In this document: positions 6,761 through 10,014 of the stretch, one piece after another | How positions within the stretch are numbered: the stretch's first letter is position 1 | Layout of the letters: each line of letters opens with the position of its first letter | Assembly (NCBI GenBank): GCA_036274055.1 | Contig: DASUGM010000183.1 | Location: 1 to 10,014, forward strand | Source of the DNA: DASUGM01 sp036274055 | GTDB taxonomy: Bacteria; Acidobacteriota; Vicinamibacteria; Vicinamibacterales; SCN-69-37 | Reading direction: 5' to 3' | DNA: 10,014 nt | Made by a program: the position numbers and the translations under genes | The notes under the pieces: model-generated | What the model was told of the DNA's origin: nothing | The model's database searches: none | What the model saw: the letters and a program-made list of their open reading frames with translations, nothing else

Positions 6761-7171
6761 CTACTCTGGGCGAGAGCTGGGGTCGTCTTCGCGCGAGCCC
6801 TTGGATCGGAGTCCATTTCTCTCCCTCGCTTCCGCCGTCCGGTACGAAGCACTCACGATCGCGTTGAGCTCGCCGGCTTCGCGTATCACTTCCTTCAGTT
6901 GGGATCCGGTTGCGAGCCCCGTGTCAAACGAATAACGAAGCCATTTCAACGTCTCTTTCGATTCCTCTCGCACGATGCCCATTTTTGCGGTGAATTCCTT
7001 GTGTGACCTTGCGCTACAGGTGGCTGAATAGTTCTGGGCCATCGCGCTGCTCGCCTTGATTAGCTGCCGCGCTGCATTCTGGCCATCGGCGCGATCGAAG
7101 AGACCCCGGGCAAATCCATGGACAGCGACCGCGAAGGTGTCCAGTCTTGCTTGCAGATCATCTGAGTTCAT
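6761..7171 (-). CDS. Four-helix-bundle protein, S23/23S rRNA intervening-sequence family
   Basis: A 136-aa all-helical protein of the S23 family (four helix bundle, TIGR02436 type), best known as the protein encoded in intervening sequences of 23S rRNA genes and related in fold to the Avd accessory proteins of diversity-generating retroelements. Family pattern positions are visible: an early F.V.V..F (about 13-20), RQLIKASSAMAQNYSAT (35-51), SHKEFTAKMGIVREESKETL (56-75) with a following WL, and ELNAIVSASYRTA (101-113). Length matches the family plus a polar tail of about 20 residues. I chose ATG 7171 because family members begin M(N/S)xxDL just before helix 1; the frame is open 44 codons further upstream but that part is unlike the family. 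No strong ribosome binding site is seen. The gene lies between inverted octamer arrays, and no 23S rRNA is nearby. Its molecular role is not established. Confidence 0.88.
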   Translation of the reverse strand: MNSDDLQARLDTFAVAVHGFARGLFDRADGQNAARQLIKASSAMAQNYSATCSARSHKEFTAKMGIVREESKETLKWLRYSFDTGLATGSQLKEVIREAGELNAIVSASYRTAEARERNGLRSKGSREDDPSSRPE

Positions 7172-7209
7172 ATGCGCGCGGTAACGCACGTAGCGCGCCA
7201 GATGGCAAG

Positions 7210-7225
7210 CCGCGGTTTCCCGCGG
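7210..7225. repeat. Small GC-rich hairpin in the four-helix-bundle leader
   Basis: CCGCGG at 7210-7215 and 7220-7225 with a TTTC spacer can form a tight stem-loop upstream of the ATG at 7171. The arms are self-complementary, so it is only weak evidence of function. Confidence 0.35.
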
Positions 7226-7259
7226 AAAACGGCAGAAGTCAGTCGAGAGGTTGAAGAAA

Positions 7260-7290
7260 CTGCGATCTGCCGTCGCCGTGGTGATCGCAG
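7260..7290. repeat. 8-bp perfect inverted repeat upstream of the four-helix-bundle gene
   Basis: CTGCGATC (7260-7267) pairs exactly with GATCGCAG (7283-7290) around a 15-base loop. It lies between the right octamer array and the gene, within the cassette, and could be an operator or part of the folded leader RNA. Confidence 0.45.
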
Positions 7291-7307
7291 AAAACACAAC
7301 CACTCAG

Positions 7308-7355
7308 TCGGTCAGTCGGTCAATCGGTCAATCGGTCAATCGGTCAATCGGTCAA
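7308..7355 (-). repeat. Right array: six 8-bp repeats, inverted relative to the left array
   Basis: TCGGTCAG followed by five TCGGTCAA, the reverse complement of the left array unit (TTGACCGA); a decayed unit ending in TCAG precedes it. The array ends four bases from the stop codon of the acyltransferase gene (7360). The variant units of the left and right arrays are not mirror images, so they changed independently after they formed. Confidence 0.95.
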
Positions 7356-7359
7356 TCAT

Positions 7360-8448
7360 CTAGGCTTTGAAAAACCATTTCCGCCTGTACATCACCTCCA
7401 GCAATCCGTACAGCACTCCCAGCGCCGCCACTGCGAATAGCAGCGACGTGAACTTCGGCGGTCCCAGTGGCGCGAACACGCGCCGGTAGGTCGCGTCGTA
7501 GACCTGGAAGAAGAGCATCGTCTTCACCAGCCAGCCGGAGATCACGAACAACGCGAGCGCGTTGGTGCCGAGCACGATGAACGGCCGGAGGCCGCGGCGG
7601 TGTTCCCGGACGTCGATCCACCAGTAGAGCGCGGCAAGCGCGAGCGCGGCGAGCCCGCTGGTGAACAGGACGTATGACGACGTCCAGAGATTTTTGTTGA
7701 TCGGAAACTCGAGATCCCAGAGCAGACCCGCCGCGGCCGCGGCGAGGCCGGCGACGACAAGCCGCATCCCCCGAACCGATGGCGAAGCGCTGCCGGTCAC
7801 GACCACGCCCGCAGCGACGCCGGTGAGCGCGGTCGCGATCGCCGGAACCGTGCTCAGCAGCCCCTCGGGATCCCAGGTCTTCGACTGCCGCCACAGGTGC
7901 GCTTCGCCGATGACGGTGCGATCGATCCACGCGCCGAGGTTGCCCGCTGGCGTCAGATCGTAGGCGACGCCGTCGGGCGGCGGAACAAAACGCAGCAACG
8001 CCCAGTAGACGACGACCAGCGCCGCGCTGAGCGACAGCGTCCATGTCAGACGCGCGCGTTCGTCGCGGCGCTGCAGTCCGCGGTAAACCAGCGCCGCGGC
8101 GAGATAGCAGAACGCCAGCCGCGGCAGCACGCCGACGACGCGCACCGTCGAAAAATTGAAGCGCGGATAGAGGGCGAGCAGGAGGCCGAGGCCGTAGAGC
8201 ACCGCGGCGCGGGTGACGATCGCGCCGACGCTGGCCGCCCGGCGCGACGACAGCACGATCGAAACGCCGACGATGAAGACGAAGAATGGAAAGATGAGGT
8301 CGGTCGGCGTCCAGCCGTGCCATTCCGCATGAAGCAGCGGCCAGTACGCCGCGTTCCAGTCGCCCGGCGTGTTGACGATGACCATGGCGGCCATCGTCGC
8401 GCCCCTCAGGACATCGACGGAGGAAAGACGGGTCGGCGCAGGGCTCAC
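7360..8448 (-). CDS. Membrane acyltransferase, heparan-alpha-glucosaminide N-acetyltransferase-like
   Basis: A 362-aa multi-pass inner-membrane protein (about ten hydrophobic segments) of the bacterial HGSNAT-like family (DUF1624/DUF5009). The diagnostic N-terminus is present: RLSSVDVLRGATMAAMVIVN (7-26), then HAEWHGWTPTDLIFPFFVFI (40-59) with two His (40, 44) in the conserved loop. Family members are thought to move acetyl groups across the membrane onto sugars; the bacterial substrate is unknown, and cell-wall or polysaccharide sugars are only a guess. The C-terminus (VMYRRKWFFKA) is typical and complete. The start is GTG 8448, the only option because TGA lies two codons upstream and the family motif begins at residue 7. 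This start is inside a 25-bp inverted repeat and has no good ribosome binding site. It follows the 82-aa gene on the same strand by 75 bases. Confidence 0.88.
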   Translation of the reverse strand: MSPAPTRLSSVDVLRGATMAAMVIVNTPGDWNAAYWPLLHAEWHGWTPTDLIFPFFVFIVGVSIVLSSRRAASVGAIVTRAAVLYGLGLLLALYPRFNFSTVRVVGVLPRLAFCYLAAALVYRGLQRRDERARLTWTLSLSAALVVVYWALLRFVPPPDGVAYDLTPAGNLGAWIDRTVIGEAHLWRQSKTWDPEGLLSTVPAIATALTGVAAGVVVTGSASPSVRGMRLVVAGLAAAAAGLLWDLEFPINKNLWTSSYVLFTSGLAALALAALYWWIDVREHRRGLRPFIVLGTNALALFVISGWLVKTMLFFQVYDATYRRVFAPLGPPKFTSLLFAVAALGVLYGLLEVMYRRKWFFKA

Positions 8449-8516
8449 GGCTCAGGGCTCGGCGACACAGGATACGCCTGGATACCGAGAACGCCGAGCC
8501 GTGAGCCGTAAGCCCT
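8440..8516. repeat. 25-bp near-perfect inverted repeat made of heptamers
   Basis: Arms 8440-8464 and 8492-8516 are reverse complements with two mismatches, around a 27-base loop. Each arm is built from heptamers: GGGCTCA, CGGCTCA, GGGCTCG on the left, and CCGAGCC, GTGAGCC, GTAAGCC, CTGAGCC (8494-8521) on the right. The right tract ends two bases before the 82-aa gene stop codon. The GTG start of the acyltransferase (8448) lies in the left arm, so a transcript of both genes would bury that start in a stem. It could work as an attenuator or terminator. Confidence 0.88.
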
Positions 8517-8523
8517 GAGCCGA

Positions 8524-8772
8524 CTAACGCGAGTAGGTCGCGACTTTCCAGCCGGCGTCGCGGAGGCTCGCGGCAATCGTCGCGTGCCGGCGCATGGCCT
8601 CGGCGGCGTTGCGGAACGACTCGACCGCGGCGGCGGTGAGATTCCAGTGCGGCAGCGTGATCACGTCAAACGCGCGCTGTCCGCGCGCGCTGATGCCGCA
8701 AGTGAGTTGCCGGTTACCGTTCTGAAATCGCCAGGTCAGAAGATCGCGGGATTCGGTGCCAGGGTTCGCCAT
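8524..8772 (-). CDS. Hypothetical protein, 82 aa
   Basis: A small soluble protein from ATG 8772; a TTG 21 bases further upstream is a possible alternative start. The sequence begins MANPGTESRDLLTWRFQNGN, reads through CGISARGQRAFDVITLPHW (25-43) as probable beta strands, and then has an amphipathic helix (about 45-70) ending RDAGWKVATYSR. There is no signal peptide or membrane segment. I do not recognise the family. The fluent composition, normal codon use and TAG stop placed just before the inverted repeat support a real gene. It is co-directional with the acyltransferase and divergent from the exported DinB-fold gene (189 bases between starts). No Shine-Dalgarno match precedes it. Confidence 0.6.
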   Translation of the reverse strand: MANPGTESRDLLTWRFQNGNRQLTCGISARGQRAFDVITLPHWNLTAAAVESFRNAAEAMRRHATIAASLRDAGWKVATYSR

Positions 8773-8950
8773 GACTGTCTGACTAACCAACAATCATGCC
8801 AGCCGCTAACAGCCTTGTCGGTCGAGAAGAGTGTCGTGAATTGCACACGTTTTCCCTCGGCTGGCTGCAGAGACGCTGCTCCCGGCTGCAACGCCCGCCA
8901 TCGCACACCCACGCACACCTACTGTCGCGGCTGGGCGCCCGACGCCCGAT

Positions 8951-8956
8951 GAGGTG
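8951..8956 (+). promoter_or_regulatory. Ribosome binding site of the exported DinB-fold gene
   Basis: GAGGTG five bases before ATG 8962. It settles the start, which coincides with the beginning of a signal peptide. Confidence 0.65.
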
Positions 8957-8961
8957 AGTCA

Positions 8962-9570
8962 ATGAAGCGATGGATTCCCGTGGTAATGCTGGCCGTGCTC
9001 CCGATCGTGATCGACGCGCAATCGGCAATGCCGCCGAGTCAGACGCCGGCGAAGGCCCCGGCGCCGCTGCCCGACATGTCGATGAAGGCGCGGTTCGTGT
9101 CGCAGTACCAATACGTCCGCGGCAACCTCGTGAAGATGGCGGAGAAGATGCCGGCCGAGTTGTACTCGTTCCAGCCGACGCCGGAGATCAAGACGTTCGC
9201 CGCCAATATGGGGCACATCATCCAGTCGAACGCCGCACAGTGCGCCAGCATGATGGGACGACCGAATCCGTTCACCGGTCAGAACCTGGAAAAGACACTG
9301 GTCGCGAAGACCGAGGTCGTCAAGGCAATCAACGACTCGTTCACCGTCTGCGACGAGTTCTTCAACAAGACGACCAACGCGCAGCTGAGCGGTGCGACCT
9401 ACGAGATCACGCCGACGCGCGACGGTCAGAAAGTGACGCTGCAGGTCCCGTACGTGTCGACCGTCAGTTCGCTCATCTCGCACAACAACGAGATGTACGG
9501 CTACATGGCGGTGTACATGCGGCTGAAGGGGATTGTCCCGCCGTCGAGCGATCACGCCGACGGCAAGTGA
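8962..9570 (+). CDS. Exported DinB-fold protein
   Basis: A 202-aa secreted or periplasmic protein. Residues 1 to about 20 are a signal peptide (MKRWIPVVMLAVLPIVIDAQ) and are followed by a Pro/Ala-rich linker to about 38. The remainder is a DinB four-helix bundle: FVSQYQYVRGNLVKMAEKMP (45-64), YSFQPTPEIKTFAANMGHII (68-87) with ligand H85, and the last helix with H174 in LISHNNEMYGYMAVYMRLKG and the subgroup ending GIVPPSS. Related exported members usually have His where M178 stands, so the three-His metal site may be incomplete here. The function is unknown; the family includes metal-dependent transferases and many uncharacterised envelope proteins. GAGGTG five bases upstream supports ATG 8962. 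It ends at a tract of period-7 repeats and converges on the glycine-zipper gene. Confidence 0.85.
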   Translation: MKRWIPVVMLAVLPIVIDAQSAMPPSQTPAKAPAPLPDMSMKARFVSQYQYVRGNLVKMAEKMPAELYSFQPTPEIKTFAANMGHIIQSNAAQCASMMGRPNPFTGQNLEKTLVAKTEVVKAINDSFTVCDEFFNKTTNAQLSGATYEITPTRDGQKVTLQVPYVSTVSSLISHNNEMYGYMAVYMRLKGIVPPSSDHADGK

Positions 9571-9697
9571 CATTTGCGATTTGCAATTTGCGATTGGTGA
9601 TTGCATTGGTTATTGGGGGTTGGCTGATTGGGCCGTCAGTCACCGATCCGCAAACAACCAATGCAATACCAAGTCGCCAACTACAAATAGCCAATCG
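9571..9697. repeat. Inverted pair of degenerate period-7 tracts between convergent genes
   Basis: The tract starts one base after the DinB-fold stop codon as ATTTGCG, ATTTGCA, ATTTGCG, ATTGGTG and drifts into ATTGG-rich units up to about 9636. On the other strand, from 9697 backwards, the units CGATTGG, CTATTTG, TAGTTGG, CGACTTG, GTATTGC also keep a 7-base step. The clearest pairing is ATTGCATTGGTT (9600-9611) with AACCAATGCAAT (9656-9667), 12 bp around a 44-base loop. Placed between convergent genes, it may terminate both transcripts. Confidence 0.75.
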
Positions 9698-9705
9698 TCA
9701 GCGGT

Positions 9706-10014
9706 CTACTGCTTTCGAAACGCCTCAAAGAGCGACGCCGCCCCGCCGCCGATCGCCGCGCCGATGAGCGCGCCCTTCTTGCCGCCGGCAATGGCGCCGA
9801 CGCCGGCGCCGGCCCCGGCCGAGCCGCCGATCACGAGTGCGGTCTTCTTCCAGTTTCGCTTCGGCTCGACGCGCGCGGCGGTCACCGGCCGTGCGGCGAC
9901 GGTCCGCACCCGCGCGGGTGGAATGTAGACGGGATCGGACGCGTAGATAGGCCGCGCCATGTTGTAGGCAACCGGCTCCACACCCGGCATGTAGCCGGCG
10001 GGCGCGTAGCCGGC
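9706..10014 (-). CDS. Glycine-zipper protein, N-terminus outside the window
   Basis: The C-terminal 102 codons are visible and the frame stays open to the right edge (AGYAPAGYMPG), so the true start, and probably a signal peptide, lie beyond 10014. A Pro/Val/Arg-rich segment leads to a basic KRNWKK and then a glycine-zipper stretch: ALVIGGSAGAGAGVGAIAGG, then KKGALIGAAIGGGAASLF, ending EAFRKQ. Such Gly-x3-Gly-spaced hairpins insert in or line membranes. Similar proteins are common, small and uncharacterised in Acidobacteriota and are probably located in the envelope. ATG 9990 is a possible internal start but is unlikely because the upstream codons read as the same Gly/Tyr/Pro-rich region. No partner gene is visible. 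Confidence 0.75.
   Translation of the reverse strand, partial: AGYAPAGYMPGVEPVAYNMARPIYASDPVYIPPARVRTVAARPVTAARVEPKRNWKKTALVIGGSAGAGAGVGAIAGGKKGALIGAAIGGGAASLFEAFRKQ

Noticed and set aside
7172..7303. 44-codon upstream extension of the four-helix-bundle gene
   Set aside because: The extension contains the hairpins and is unlike the family, whose members start just before helix 1 as at ATG 7171.
6704..7355. Diversity-generating retroelement, because Avd accessory proteins share the four-helix-bundle fold
   Set aside because: There is no reverse transcriptase gene, no template/variable repeat pair and no variable target gene in the window; the sequence fits the general S23 family.
8794..8808. 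Sigma-54-like site on the minus strand before the 82-aa gene (TGGCATGATTGTTGG)
   Set aside because: The invariant GC of the -12 element is GG here, so the match is not good enough.

Overview
The window is GC-rich bacterial chromosome with tightly packed genes and no rRNA, tRNA, insertion sequence, phage or CRISPR signature. The mix of families suggests Acidobacteriota, perhaps class Vicinamibacteria. These include an AraC regulator next to a DinB-fold gene, an exported DinB-fold protein, a MacB/FtsX-type permease, a PilT/PilU ATPase, an HGSNAT-like membrane acyltransferase, a free-standing S23 four-helix-bundle protein and a glycine-zipper protein. That placement is inferred from gene families and composition and was not tested.

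Left part (1-2604): a minus-strand operon reads from a 28-29 aa membrane miniprotein with a strong ribosome binding site, into an AraC-type regulator, into a DinB-fold protein cut by the window edge. Divergent from it is a permease gene carrying a single-base frameshift and lacking an adjacent ATPase gene.

Middle (2605-5536): a tract of ten 7-bp repeats separates the permease from an exported PHP-type metallophosphoesterase with all expected metal ligands. It converges on a minus-strand exported protein that looks like a trypsin/HtrA-type protease without its catalytic His and Ser, flanked by two similar beta-sandwich-like regions. A 367-bp divergent control region follows, with a 10-bp inverted repeat and a weak sigma-54-like site.

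Right part (5537-10014): a PilT/PilU-type pilus ATPase ends directly at an array of 8-bp repeats. The array and its inverted partner bracket a four-helix-bundle (S23/IVS) gene. Next come an HGSNAT-like multi-pass acyltransferase and an 82-aa unknown gene, separated by a 25-bp inverted repeat that contains the acyltransferase start codon. A divergent exported DinB-fold protein and a partial glycine-zipper protein close the window, again with an inverted pair of period-7 tracts between them.

The most unusual signal is not a single gene. Four gene junctions carry short-period (7 or 8 bp) degenerate tracts that begin at or within a few bases of stop codons. Three of them occur as inverted pairs, and one pair encloses the four-helix-bundle gene like the stem of a 23S rRNA intervening sequence. 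The genes themselves do not form one obvious pathway; the joint themes are the cell envelope (permease, pilus motor, membrane acyltransferase, exported enzymes) and DinB-fold proteins at both ends.
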